Made by a program: the position numbers and the translations under genes
The notes under the pieces: generated by a model
Database searches by the model: none
What the model saw: only the letters and a program-made list of their open reading frames with translations
What the model was told of the DNA's origin: nothing
Shown here: positions 37,033 through 49,536 of the stretch, one piece after another
Layout of the letters: every line of letters starts with the position of its first letter
Position numbering within the stretch: the stretch's first letter is position 1
Origin: Enoplolaimus lenunculus
Lineage: Eukaryota > Nematoda > Enoplea > Enoplida > Thoracostomopsidae
NCBI GenBank assembly: GCA_030248215.1
Contig: JASANG010003922.1
Span: forward strand, 62,001 to 126,000
Reading direction: 5' to 3'
DNA length: 64,000 bases

Positions 37033-37049
37033 GATTATACTTGATAGTC

Positions 37050-38558
37050 GTAAATTCTGATTGATTACATTGGGCTGGGCTAGGCCAAATCGGAATTGGG
37101 CTAGGCTAGGCCAATTCGGAATTGGGCCAGGCGAGGCCAATTCGGAATTGTGCTAGGCAAGGCCAATTCGGAATTAAGTTAGGCGAGGCCAATTCGAAAT
37201 TGGGCTAGGCGAGGCCAATTCGAAATTGGGCTAGGCGAGGCCAATTCGAAATTGGGCTAAGCGAGGCCAAATCAGAATTGGGCTAGGCTAGGCCAATTCG
37301 AAATTGGGCTAGCCTAGGCCAACTCGGAATTGGCCTAGCCTATGCCAACTCGGAATTGGCCTTGCCTAGGCCAACTCGGAATTGGGCTAGCCTAGGCCAA
37401 CTCGGAATTGGGCTAGCCTAGGCCAACTCGGAATTGGGCTAGCCTAGGTCAACTCGGAATTGGGCTAGCCTAGGTCAACTCGGAATTGGGCTAGCCTAGG
37501 TCAACTCGGAATTGGGCTAGCCTAGGTCAACTCGGAATTGGGCTAGCCTAGGCTAGCTCGGAATTGGGCTAGCCTAGGTCAACTCGGAATTGGGCTAGCC
37601 TAGGTCAACTCAGAATTGGGCTAGCCTAGGTCAACTCGGAATTGGGCTAGCCTAGGTAAACTCGGAATTAGGCGAGCCTAGGTAAACTCGGAATTGGGCG
37701 AGCCTAGGTAAACTCGGAATTGGGCTAGGCTAGGCCGATTCAAAATTGGGCTAGGCTAGGCCAACTCGGAATTGGGCTAGCCTAGGCCAACTCGGAATTG
37801 GGCTAGCCTAGGTCAACTCGGAATTGGGCTAGCCTAGCTCTCGGTCAACTCAGCCCCGAATTGGGCTAGGCTAGGCCAATTCGGAATTGTGCTAGGCAAG
37901 GACTAGCCAGTAATTAGGGCTAGCCTAGGTCAACTCGGAATTGGGCAAGCCTAGGAACGAGGCCAGCCTAGGTAAACTTGGAATTGGGCTACGCGAGGCT
38001 AAATCAGAATTGGGCTAGGCTAGGCCAATTCGAAATTGGGCTAGCCTAGGTCAACTCGGAATTGGGCTAGCCTAGGTCAACTCAGAATTGGGCTAGCCTA
38101 GGTCAACTCGGAATTGGGCTAGCCTAGGCTAGCTCGGAATTGGGCTAGCCTAGGTCAACTCGGAATTGGGCTAGCCTAGGTCAACTCGGAATTGGGCTAG
38201 CCTAGGTAAACTCGGAATTAGGCGAGCCTAGGTAAACTCGGAATTGGGCGAGCCTAGGTAAACTTGGAATTGGGCTAGGCCAGGCCAACTCGGAATTGGG
38301 CTAGGCTAGGCCGATTCAAAATTGGGCTGGGCTAGGCCGATTCGGAATTGGGCTAGCCTAGGCCAGCTCGGAATTGGGCTAGCCTAGGTCAACTCGGAAT
38401 TGGGCTAGCCTAGATCAACTCGGAATTGGGCTAGCCTAGGCTAGCTCGGAATTGGGCTAGCCTAGGTCAACTCGGAATTGGGCTAGCCTAGGTCAACTCA
38501 GAATTGGGCTAGCCTAGGTCAACTCGGAATTGGGCTAGCCTAGGTAAACTCGGAATTG
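37050..38558. repeat. 26-bp satellite, block 1 (about 58 copies)
   Basis: The unit AATTGGGCTAGCCTAGG plus TCAACTCGG occurs in variants (TAGCCTAGG, TAGGCTAGG, CGAGCCTAGG; TCAACTCGG, TAAACTCGG, CGATTCAAA). Blocks of variants recur in order, for example the CGAGCCTAGGTAAACTCGG pair near 37670-37720 and 38220-38270, so a higher-order period of about 550 bp is present. Left copies are more diverged, as expected for an array edge. Confidence 0.95.
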
Positions 38559-40800
38559 GTGTAGAGAGGTGACTGCCCTGTCACCTCGCTCCTTTTTGAA
38601 AACAATTTCACCGGCCCGGTTACTGCCGAAATTAGCACAAAAGGGCATAATGTGTGCAGCGGAGACAGGATTTTCAGGATTGCAAGCTTGCGATCCTGCA
38701 TTTTACTGAACTCCAGGCACCTGCAATTGTAATGGAATTTGGATTAATTTGGGGTACCACAGTTTTCATAACCGAGTTCCTAATGCCTCTTCTCTAGTTA
38801 CCGGCCCAGGTTTTAGCGGATCAAACACACACAGCTGTGTGTGCTCCTTCCTGGCTTTTGCCTGGTTGGTTTTCTGTTTTCTGGTATCTCATTTCTATGC
38901 AGCTGCTTGGCAGCTTTCTGCAACTAGTTTGCAAACTAGCAAACAAATTTGCATAAATTGGTTACTTTTCGAAAAATTATCGAAATTTATGCAAATTTCG
39001 AAGTTCGATATGCAAATTAACCTTTAATTAGCCAAAATCTTCGGCGATAAAAGCGCTCAAATCTCAGTTTCAGAAGCGCAGTAGTCTTACTTTATCGGCA
39101 AGTGTTGTACTGTATCACCACACTGCGCTTGGTATTGCTATTGGTTTTGTTTGCATTTGATTTTTTTATAAACGATTTCCTTGTCCAGTGTAAACTCCGT
39201 GGCATGGAGAATAGGATGTTATTAGGTGGTACCTGCCCGCGGCAGCGGGCAGGTTCGTTGTGGGTGGATATCTGCAATTGTTGTCATTGCAGAGGGGCTG
39301 ATTTACCCGGTATGATCGGGTTGACTCGGCAAAATCAACATGGTCGGCCGCTTTCACGGCCGGTGCATGCCATACCCGAAATTGTGGTAAGGCTTTTCTA
39401 CATTTACACCTGCATGTTCCTACTTGCGCTATACAAAAGCGTACTCGCCCATCAAATTATTGCGGAAATTCAGGCCACCATATAAGAGGTGTATCATAAT
39501 TTCAGCCAAGTTTGCATACTGTTCTAAATTAGTTTATTTGGCTCAAAAATGGCGGAATAGCCCGACAGTAGGGTTTCATCACCGCTTAACCCGCACGCGC
39601 CGTAGTTTCAGCCCTCGACCTCTGACGCCAGGTGGGTAGCTTCTCACCTGACACCGGAGGTCTAGGCGGAATTGGAGGCAATGCAGTTACAAAACATCGT
39701 GGATGACGCACATAGGGTAATGTTGTTTTTGAGCCAAGGCTACTTGTTTATGTCATCAGTAGTTAGTAACGTTTACTAAACGGTTTTCGTGAAGTTTCTT
39801 TAGTTGCTAATAAATTTTTAACTCTGTGGTAGTTCTAGTGCTTGTTAGATGATCCATCCGTTTCGCGTTGCTTAGGCTTAAGCGATCCACCCGCATGGTG
39901 GGGACCTCAGCCTAGCTCCCTTTTCGCATAGTATTTATCACACACGTTAGCTAGCACCAGCTCATTCCAGACTAGTCTGTACTCTATCTCTTAGTTTCGC
40001 TCTTACCTTCTAGGCCTCGCTTTTCTGTCATCTCCGCTGGGTCGACCCGTCTTTTTCTTAGTTTCCCGAGTGCTAGTCTAGTCACCCGCGGGTCGTGTGT
40101 ATAGGTTGCTTAGCGTGCATAAGCAATATAGAGTACGTGTTTTAGCCTGGACGCGAATTGGTGCTAGTTGAATACTAAGGATATTTTATCAGTTTAAATA
40201 GTAGCCCGCAGTCGAAAAGGAAAATAGTAAGCGAAATTTTATCTAGTTGATAAGTAGTCGGTTAATATTGATATCGATTAGAATTTGCCAAGCGTACGCA
40301 TTTTATCCAGATTTGTGATATCAAGCACAGGAATAGTGATCGATGCGAGCCGAAATTTTTCAACAGCTCGCAAAGTTTGCTTAGCTCGCTGTCATTTAAT
40401 TTTATTTGCTGTCACTTAGCTTGGTGACAAGTGCCCTTCTAGTCAGATTCCATCCGCCGTTGCAACGGCTTGGTTGTATCGTTGTGCATGTACGATTCCG
40501 AGCATTGGCGGCTTATGGCTACGCTTAGGCTTAGGGCTGTTGACTGAATTTAGCCATTTCAGCTAGCTGCTCTCAGGCTTAGTGAAGTTGCTTCGCTCGG
40601 ATCGCACATGGGTGGCGATGTAGCTCAGGCCGGGAGACATTTCTTTCATGTTGGAATCCTCGTAACCCTCTCGTGTTGGTGACTTTCGGACTTACCTACC
40701 CCAGTCACGGGACGCTGCAAAATCGCGAAAGAGCTGTTTAATTTTCCATCATAGGTCAAAAGTTGCCGAGGGTAGGCGGCCACAAAACTTTTAGACTTAT
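38559..40800. mobile_element. 2242-bp insertion splitting the satellite, family unknown
   Basis: The satellite is interrupted exactly after AATTG (38554-38558) and resumes with AATTG (40801-40805), a candidate 5-bp duplication. The insert begins GTGTAGAGAGGTGACTGCCC, holds hairpins (GGTGAC/GTCACC at its start; CCTGCCCGC/GCGGGCAGG near 39235-39255), a 127-residue open frame (39102-39485) with a hydrophobic start that matches nothing I know, and a box A-like GTAGCTCAGGCCGGG near 40619. Its base composition differs from the satellite. I see no reverse transcriptase, transposase or long terminal repeats. Confidence 0.55.
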
Positions 40801-42370
40801 AATTGGGCGAGCCTAGGTAAACTCGGAATTGGGCGAGCCTAGGTAAACTCGGAATTGGGCTAGGCCAGGCCAACTCGGAATTGGGCTAGGCCAGGCCAAC
40901 TCGGAATTGGGCTAGGCCAGGCCAACTCGGAATTGGGCTAGGCCAGGCCAACTCGGAATTGGGCTAGGCCAGGCCAACTCGGAATTGGGCTAGCCTAGGC
41001 CAGCTCGGAATTGGGCTAGCCTAGGTCAACTCGGAATTGGGCTAGCCTAGGTCAACTCGGAATTGGGCTAGCCTAGGCTAGCTCGGAATTGGGCTAGCCT
41101 AGGTCAACTCGGAATTGGGCTAGCCTAGGTCAACTCGGAATTGGGCTAGCCTAGGTCAACTCAGAATTGGGCTAGCCTAGGTCAACTCAGAATTGGGCTA
41201 GCCTAGGTTAACTCAGAATTGGGCTAGCCTAGGTCAACTCAGAATTGGGCTAGCCTAGGTCAACTCAGAATTGGGCTAGCCTAGGTCAACTCAGAATTGG
41301 GCTAGCCTAGGTCAACTCAGAATTCGGCTAGCCTAGGTAAACTCGGAATTGGGCTAACCTAGGTAAACTCGGAATTGGCCTAGCCTAGGTCAACCCAGAA
41401 TTGGGCTAGCCAAGGCCAACTCGGAATTGGGCTAGCCTAGGCCAACTCGGAATTGGGCTAGCCTAGGCCAACTCGGAATTGGGCTAGCCTAGGCCAACTC
41501 GGAATTGGGCTAGCCTAGGCCAGCTCGGAATTGGGCTAACCTAGGTCAACTCGGAATTGGGCTAACCTAGGTCAACTCGGAATTGGGCGAGCCTAGGTAA
41601 ACTCGGAATTGGGCGAGCCTAGGTAAACTCGGAATTGGGCGAGCCTAGGTAAACTCGGAATTGGGCTAGGCCAGGCCAACTCGGAATTGGGCTAGGCTAG
41701 GCCGATTCAAAATTGGGTTAGCCTAGGCTAGCTCGGATTTGGGCTAACCTAGGTCAACTCGGAATTGGGCTAGCCTAGGTCAACTCGGAATTGGGCGAGC
41801 CTAGGTCAACTCGGAATTGGGCGAGCCTAGGTCAACTCGGAATTGGGCGAGCCTAGGTCAACTCGGAATTGGGCGAGCCTAGGTAAACTCGGAATTGGGC
41901 GAGCCTAGGTAAACTCGGAATTGGGCGAGCCTAGGTAAACTCGGAATTGGGCTAGGCCAGGCCAACTCGGAATTGGGCTAGGCTAGGCCGATTCAAAATT
42001 GGGCTAGCCTAGGCTAGCTCGGAATTGGGCTAACCTAGGTCAACTCGGAATTGGGCTAGCCTAGGTCAACTCGGAATTGGGCGAGCCTAGGTAAACTCGG
42101 AATTGGGCGAGCCTAGGTAAACTCGGAATTGGGCGAGCCTAGGTACACTCGGAATTGGGCGAGCCTAGGTAAACTCGGAATTGGGCGAGCCTAGGTACAC
42201 TCGGAATTGGGCGAGCCTAGGTAAACTCGGAATTGGGCGAGCCTAGGTAAACTCGGAATTGGGCTAGGCTAGGCCGATTCGGAATTGGGCTAGGCTAGGC
42301 CGATTCGGAATTGGGCTAGGCTAGGCCGATTCGGAATTGGGCTAGGCTAGGCCAATTCGAAACTGGGTTA
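40801..42370. repeat. 26-bp satellite, block 2 (about 60 copies)
   Basis: Same unit and variants as block 1, in the same orientation. A sub-block containing CCGATTCAAAATTGGG recurs with a period of about 300 bp (near 41700 and 41990). Homogeneous runs (TCAACTCAG, about 41150-41320) point to recent local amplification. Confidence 0.95.
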
Positions 42371-43911
42371 ATTATAACTTGGACTACAACACAGTGCAAA
42401 TCTCAAGATAGCCACCAACTAATAAAGATCAGGTGCAGACAGTTTTCCTCGGGATCCGAGAACGCAATAGTTACTTTAACCTTAACCCGAATTTTCTGCT
42501 CAAGATTAAGCTTAGGTATAGGCTTATCCTCACGCTTATACGCTTACTATCAGGGAATATATTGGCCATTTTTGTTGCAAGTGTGAGCGGTACTATTCCT
42601 AGCCGTTTTTGTTGGCAAGTGTGAATAGTAACTAGTATATATTCCACCTCAATGGCAATCATTGCGAAATAGGCAAGATAGGATGCACCAAGATAATTTG
42701 TTTTTAATTTAAACTATGCATTAAAATCACAATTACACCCGAACTTGTTTACTGGAATAAAATACAAAGTACATGAAACCATAATTGCAATAAATAGCAC
42801 AACAAAACAATCCCGTTTTAAGATAGATAACGAAACCCAACACTCATCGGGACTACAGAGGAACTAACGCAAATCTGCGGTGAATTATTTGTTGCAAAAC
42901 AATTGCTGCAGTGACCGAAATAGGAAGGGGACTGATATTTATTCGGACTTTCAAAGGGTACCCTCTGTTATTCGGTTACGAACTGCTATTTATTTTAAAC
43001 CCGTATGATGTCGCCCTTTGTTAATATGTATCCGTATTAGTATGCTTTAAAGTTTCTAACTCAACTTTATTTGGTCCTGGAGTCATTTATGCACTTCAAC
43101 TAGTCATATATAATTGGCATTTATGAACAGGTCTAATTAGGGATTAGGGACTCTGTCCGCTTACGGACTCTATTAGGGATACGGAGTCCTATTGATTGGG
43201 GCGCCAAATGGGGACCAATTTCTTATTACTTCCCCCTCTTATTTCACTACAGTGTATGCGTAACGAAATGAAGAAACAAAACCCATTTCAACCAGTAAAA
43301 TACAATGTAATATTATTATCCTCCTTTGATAATAAAAGACTGCAATTTTTCAATATGTATTATATTAGAACCTTTCAAAGGCATTTTTTACATAATACCG
43401 ATAATTTTTATTTATACCAAGAAATAAATCAGAGGCTCAACAATTTTCAAACCATCAGTCAAACCTAAAACTTTAAACACATTCGCTGCCTTGGTGCTAA
43501 AGCGTATTGGAATTTTCGTCATTTTCAACTTTGCAGTCAGGCTTACTCCGCATTAGATTTTTTGTGAAGTAAAAATTTAATCGTCAACGGCGGCCGCACA
43601 ATAGAACAGCCTCGAGTTTCAAAATATGAAACGACGGTCGCAAACAGAAATATATAACAGCGGAGTTCAAACGCGAAAAAACGCAAACACAGAAATTGCT
43701 ACTTCGCTTACTGCGTTTGCGCGTGCAATGTCATCAGCGCGTTTGAACCTTTCTAAGCTCACAACGTAGTTACGTTTTTAGCAAAGCAACTACAGTTGCC
43801 TTTCGAATCGGGATTGTAAAGCGACCAAAAATATCTCATACTATGATTTGTGCCAAAGTTGCGCTCTCTCGTCTGAAATGTCTTAATTAGGCCCATAACT
43901 TTAAGTATTAT
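42371..43911. other. Intergenic, 3' side of the alpha-galactosidase gene
   Basis: It contains the TA-inserting element at 42905-43252; otherwise AT-rich with no gene seen. Confidence 0.35.
42905..43252. mobile_element. TA-inserting element, relative of 33779-34199
   Basis: GCAGTGACCGAAATAGGAAG on the left and CTCTTATTTCACTACAG on the right. The interior shares GGTACCCTCTGTTATTCGGT and TACGGACTCTATTAGGGATA with the nested copy. Confidence 0.7.
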
Positions 43912-46900
43912 CTATATGAAAAACACTCGCCCACCGCGTATTCGTAGTTTAAAAGGACATTTACGACGAAAAATTATTAACAACGCGATAAAACCTATTA
44001 TTAATAGTGGACCTTGGAGATGTACGAGCAAACTGCCTAAATCGCTACCTGCAAGTACACTTGAAAGACTGGGGTTAATAGGCAAAGAAATCAATTTATA
44101 CACAACCACTTCGTTTGGTCCAATTGCAGTTGAGATTAATGAATTTTCTGATAGAGCAACTGATTTATGAACACATATTTTTACAGGATCTTCTATACTT
44201 GAAAAAATCTCGTTCATAGTATAGCAGAGAACTGACTTGTCGAGCATAACGTTGCCTTTTTCGAGTACGTCTCTCATATCGAACTTCGTCGAAACCTACA
44301 AATTTAGCACAATATTTACGCGTGTTATCCTGAAATGCATTTTATTATTGTTTTGTGTGCGTTACATAAAATGATGACCCAGCGAAAAACTTTAAGCTTG
44401 CACTCATTTGTAACCCAACCGCTGTAAACTACATTAATTTATGTTTATGCTAGATCGAGAAAAATTCAGTCACAAGTAGAAATATGTGCACCACCAAATT
44501 TCATGGGATTGCTCGTTTTTGAACGCAACCGCTTGTAAACGCGATTTGAACTGCTCACGATTACTGCAACCATTACCGCAACACCAGCCACGATTACATA
44601 GTGCACTAAATTCTGTCTGCGACAGTAACTGACAACTACACGTCACTCGACTTACCGGTCTAGTTTCATGTACATTAAATAGCAACACAACATACGAATA
44701 GTGATCACCGACATAGCTTTTAGAAACTGGAATTATTGGTTTTAAGTAAAAGTCGATGCCTTCTTGCTAAAACAAGCACTACACAACACAATTATTGGTC
44801 ATGCTTAACGTCGAAAATTTAATAATATTGCAATATTGCACGCCCATATGTTCTGTTTTTAAACACAATACAGCTAAAACCGAAGATCCAAAGAACAGAT
44901 AATTTTAATAAAATTAATTTTAAATCATTTATAAGTATATTTCTGGCAAACCTTTGCTTCCAAGGTTCCACATCAACTATGTACATATCGCTAAACGGTT
45001 TAAAACATCAGCCAAACAGTATCCATAAGATAATTTAACATTTCGCAGGCAGGGGTCGAAAATTAAAACAAGAAACAGTAAACGCACCTTGAAAACTTTC
45101 AAACCCATTTTTCCAAGTGGGTCTTGATTTATTGCAATCAAATCTTCGTTGAGTAAAATTTCTTTATGACCTACGATATTGGAACAAGTTAAACACGACA
45201 TGCCTAAAAATCTGGTTTGGGAAGCGTCGAATTACATTAAACCAATAAATATGTGTTGTTTTTTGCAAACATCGCCGGTAACTGAAAAAAATGTCATCAT
45301 TATAATAATCAGAAATGCATATGTTGCAGGTTAAGGACAAAACCAACTTTTAAGTGCAAATAAAACTAATGTCTTAAGCATAGACAAACTTGCAGAAAAA
45401 TATATTACAGGAAAACAAAAATACTTAATTCGTTCTAAAAGCAAGTTTACATAATATGGTATCTAAATACCACCAACTTTGCGTACTTAGCATCGTCAAA
45501 ATATTAAAGCCTTTAAAAAGCTTCTGCTTCACCTTTCCACATTTACCTGGTGCCATGTCTCGTAAATCGTTTGACATTAGCAGCGGCGCGGACCACAGGC
45601 ACCAAAAAGCCATCTGTACCTTTGCCTCGGCAACCGATATGCCGGGATTGCCAATGACAAGCTGCAAATGTTAATCACTAACCGAAAAACAAAGTTCGAT
45701 GTGATTTTACAAATTTTGCCGAGGTTTTATTTTACACTTGAAATTTTTTTACCAACAAATATACACGAAATTGGCCCAAATACTTAATAACGGCTGGAAC
45801 AACATAATTACGCTCGTCGTCTAACCAGTACAACACTATATTTACACGGCATAGAAGTCAAACCGCTCCATTATACCTTTCACAATAATCTTTTGCAGCC
45901 GAATACCAAAAACGAAATTCAGGTTACCGACCTTGTGCCAATTTCCAAAACAATAACAACCCTAGCAAAGATCGTAAACTAGGTATGTAAATGTAAAACA
46001 ACGTACCATATCTGGATCATTCCACTGGCCTGGTTTATGATATTGAGCAAGATTAGCGCCGTGCTTGTCGTAAAATTGAATTATTGCCCGGATTGATTTG
46101 AACGAAATAGCGATATCGTGATAGTTGCGCCACATATTGCAGTACTGTACAATCTCATCATATGGAGGCTAAAACGTAAAGCCATTATTGAACAGATCAA
46201 TTTAAAAAATTTCATATTGACCCGATGTCGTACGGTTATAATGGAAACGACCACAACGAAAGGCTTAAAAATGAGTAACCCACAACTGCGCTTTCACCGA
46301 TCCGTTGAAATCTGGTATCCGGTGAATTTATACCAAGTTACCAGGGTGCAACCGGAATTACAATTTACCGGAACCGGAACCGGAATTTGAAAATTTTACC
46401 GGAACCGGAACCGGAAAGTGAAATATGCATTTCACCAAAAATTTCATTTTAATCTTCTTTTTTTGTTCTATTATTTGTGAAATAACCTTAGTCGAACATA
46501 GGTATTTATTTTATTTGTTGTATTTTAGACTTTCGTCGTCGACTGAAGTGAAATCCACCATCAATGGCTTATATTCGGAGGACAAGTGGCTTTCAAAAGA
46601 GATTCTTAAAAATTAGCAAAGTTAAGAAAACGGCCAAATTTTAACACCGGAATTTTTAAATCCGGTAAAAATTTACCGGAACCGGAACCGGAAGGTGAAA
46701 AAATGCCGGAACCGGAATTCCGGTTGCACCCTGCAAGTTACGTAACTGTAACCCGCCGGATGTCAATCGTTCGCTGGATATTAAACCTGCAAGTGGAATT
46801 CTGCCCAAAACACATCGAAATGCAGCCGGAACAGTGTTGTAGTGTTTGGTTTGTATAATACACAACTACACAAGTTAAACGTTTACCTCAATATCATGGG

Positions 46901-48421
46901 TGAGCAAATAGTACGGCCAACTGCACGAGAAAACCATTGGTCGACCAGTATCGTTTAAAGCTTTGAACATGCCTTTGTAAGCTTAAAACAAAGCCTTTTT
47001 GAATTTCGAAGCAGCTACAGCACGCTTTTAATCTCATAAACACATTCTATGTATATACATATCTACGTACATGCAATTACCCTTAGAAGCACAGATGTTT
47101 CTAAATTTTTCACATACAGAGGCGTTTCTAAAAAGTTTACACAATAACCGCTACATACATATATGTACGTAAATTAGCTACAACCGCGTGATACCAGAAC
47201 AAACAATTGACACACTTGAACAGTAACCGAATCGAAAAAGCGCAATAGAAGTTATATACCACTTGCATACCATCGCCTAAATTTTCAGGTTTATTAAAGC
47301 ACGCGTCAAATTTAAACATATCAACATTCCATGAAGCGAAAGTTCGAGCATCAGTTACAAAATCTTCAGAAGTGGTTCCAGTAAAGCCCATACAAGACCG
47401 CTTTCCAAAATTGGAATAAATTCCAAATTTCAAACCTTTGTCATGAACCTGCCAAAACACAAAGCAAAAAGTTTGCTTGATGCATACATATATCGATAAA
47501 CAATGACGGAAACAAAAATAAAAAAATTACAATTATTTAGGGTTCTGTAGCAGTACCTCAAACTAAATACTAATTTTTGTTGTACAGACAACTTTACACT
47601 TATCAGGGTGATACAAACACAATTCGTAAGTTAAAAATAAGACATTACAATAAAGATTAGCTAGAATGCTTACACCTAACAATATGTATTTTGATTTAAT
47701 CAAGAACGCTAGTAATTCATTGTAATAAATAATTCATAAAAGGTTTTTCTCATTCCGTTACTTGTTCTGATAACCATGGAATACCGTGACTGAATCGTTC
47801 TGGATCTGCTGTTAGTTTGCCATCGCTAGATCGCGTTTTCGTTGTCCAACAGTCATCTATATTGAGCTGTGTGTAACCAGCTGCGGCGTAGCCTTCATCG
47901 ACAAGTATTGATGCCATTTCAATGAACAGATCTTCTCTAAATGGCATTTACTCCATTGTCTCAAAGTTGCAGTATTATAAGCCAGGGCCTACTTTCAAAC
48001 AGTTAGCCTAAGCAATTCACTTTGACTTAGGATAAAATTTAATACCAAATACGTTTAAAAGTAAAGACTGGCACCGCTTGGATTCCGAATAGGTAAAAAA
48101 TAGGTTCCGTCGGTGGCAGCTTAAAGGATCTGTCTTTAAAAAACTAAAGCATCAGTCAAATTAAATGTTATTACAGAATGCAAACTTTTCTTTAATCTAC
48201 AACAAAGTTATAATTTTCAAGTTATAAATACTATACCTTATACAGTAATTGGGATACTTCAAACAGTCAATGTTACACATAAATCGGGTCCACGACAACC
48301 AACCCATGGGTGGAGTTTGGGTAAGTCCATTGTCGAGTGCATAACACCTCTTGTTCAATGTCAAGAAACACAATACATTAACTGCAGTTATTGCTTTTGC
48401 TGCTAAATTCCATACAGTCAT
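43912..48421 (-). CDS. NAGA: Alpha-galactosidase / alpha-N-acetylgalactosaminidase with C-terminal membrane anchor
   Basis: Glycoside hydrolase family 27 enzyme removing terminal alpha-linked galactose or GalNAc. Exons: 48237-48421, 47762-47936, 47271-47448, 46887-46981, 46007-46168, 45547-45661, 45088-45170, 44656-44766, 43912-44295; phases join to 495 residues. A signal peptide precedes [20 protein letters not shown]. The nucleophile is Asp168 (MFKFDAC), the acid/base Asp229 (WRNYHD); the family cysteines are kept. The pocket reads SCSWPYY: Ser as in human NAGA, but Tyr where NAGA has Ala and GLA has Leu, so substrate choice is uncertain. The usual C-terminal sheet is followed by a hydrophobic helix (about 457-477) and RRK, unlike the soluble human enzymes (411 and 429 residues). 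An exon between 44656 and 44295 could be missing from this model. The hAT-type element 46342-46733 lies in the fourth intron. Confidence 0.9.
46342..46733. mobile_element. hAT-type MITE with perfect 8-bp duplication
   Basis: Starts CAGGGTGCAACCGGAATTAC and ends GGAATTCCGGTTGCACCCTG; caagttac flanks it at 46334-46341 and 46734-46741. It has GGAACCGGAACC blocks near both ends. It lies in an intron of the NAGA-like gene. Confidence 0.9.
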
Positions 48422-49030
48422 TTACTTCAATTTATTTAACGGCGGCGTATTTTACTTCCTGAAAATGTCAACTGCATGTTTACAAACAATGTCAGTATAA
48501 TAATTTGTTACCATGTTTTGTACTGTGTTGCAAAGATATATGCTACTGTTTCACATAAATTTTGAAAAGAAAGTTATTTGAGTTGAAGTTACAATAAGCT
48601 TGACCTTCAAAATAAATAAACTCCATAATAACTCTATTGCACTGTTGGTGTCATTTAAAGTTTAAGAATCCACACGTGACCGAATGAAATATAGAAACCA
48701 ACGATTACATAAAATTTTTCAGCAAGTGTTTTGCAACCTTTAGCACTTCCAATAAACAAACCGTGAAAAAAGCAGCCATATATTTTCCTGCATGTTCAGT
48801 AATGAAATTTTCCAGTTTTACAAATATATTATCGGTGCGTTTGGCTTTAATTTGTGCAAAATTGAGGACCGCAGGTGTCGGTATTTGTAACATATAAACC
48901 TATCACGGAATTTTTTAATACACTGCACTTATACGCTAATATGTTAACCGCGTAATTCCGCTTCACATTCGGCTCAGCAAGCTTTGTCTTCTGTTTCCGG
49001 TGTTGCAGGAAAAATCCAACCGTTGGAAAA
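48422..49030. other. 5' flank of the NAGA-like gene
   Basis: No gene is seen. GGTGCGTTTGGCTTTAATTT and CCGCTTCACATTCGGCTC (about 48835-48975) are diverged pieces of the hAT-type family at 19122 and 23503. Confidence 0.35.
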
Positions 49031-49536
49031 TCAGACCCCCGTCGAAATTTTACTAGGGAAACCGATGTGAGCTTTACTAGGAAAAATCATATCCCACGAT
49101 TCCCCTAACGCGCTTTTAATAGGAAAAATCGGACCACAGACTAATCTTTGCTGAGTGTTTTTCACTATAGTTGTAAGATTGATCTCTACGTGATACCGTG
49201 GTGAAGCGACTGGCGGAGGATGAAGCTCAGTAGATTCTTTATTAAAGCCTGTCACGCTCGCCTTTTGACATTTAGCGCAGGACCGAATGTAATCCTGAAC
49301 AGTGAACCGTGTGGGTTGCGTTCGCACAGTCATAACGTTCCGTGATGTACTTAAAATTTTAATCTGCTGCTGCAAGTCGTATATCTCAATTCAACGATTT
49401 TCCTTACTACTGACTCGGCATCTTTATCCAAATGAAATCGTTTGGAGCGCGCTTTAAACGCTTTGCGATTATCTGCCAGGCCCGCAGCCAGCTCAACTTG
49501 GTAGGGGGCTAAAAAATTTTCTGGAGGGGCATTCAA
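49031..49536 (-). mobile_element. Broken LTR-type retroelement remnant, integrase-like
   Basis: The minus strand shows part of an integrase-type protein: a zinc-finger-like CAKC motif followed by a YHVEINLTTI stretch resembling the start of the catalytic core. The element is broken with several breaks, lacks its other parts and looks old. No terminal repeats are visible. I treat it as a fossil. Confidence 0.5.

Noticed and set aside
38559-40800. LTR retrotransposon or solo LTR splitting the satellite
   Set aside because: No repeated ends of the insert, no TG...CA termini matching the breakpoints and no coding similarity were seen; left as unclassified.
44470-44655. Read-through of the NAGA-like eighth exon as an alternative C-terminus
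   Set aside because: A strong GTAAGT donor at 44655 and in-phase continuation at 44295 with family-like sequence make splicing the better model.
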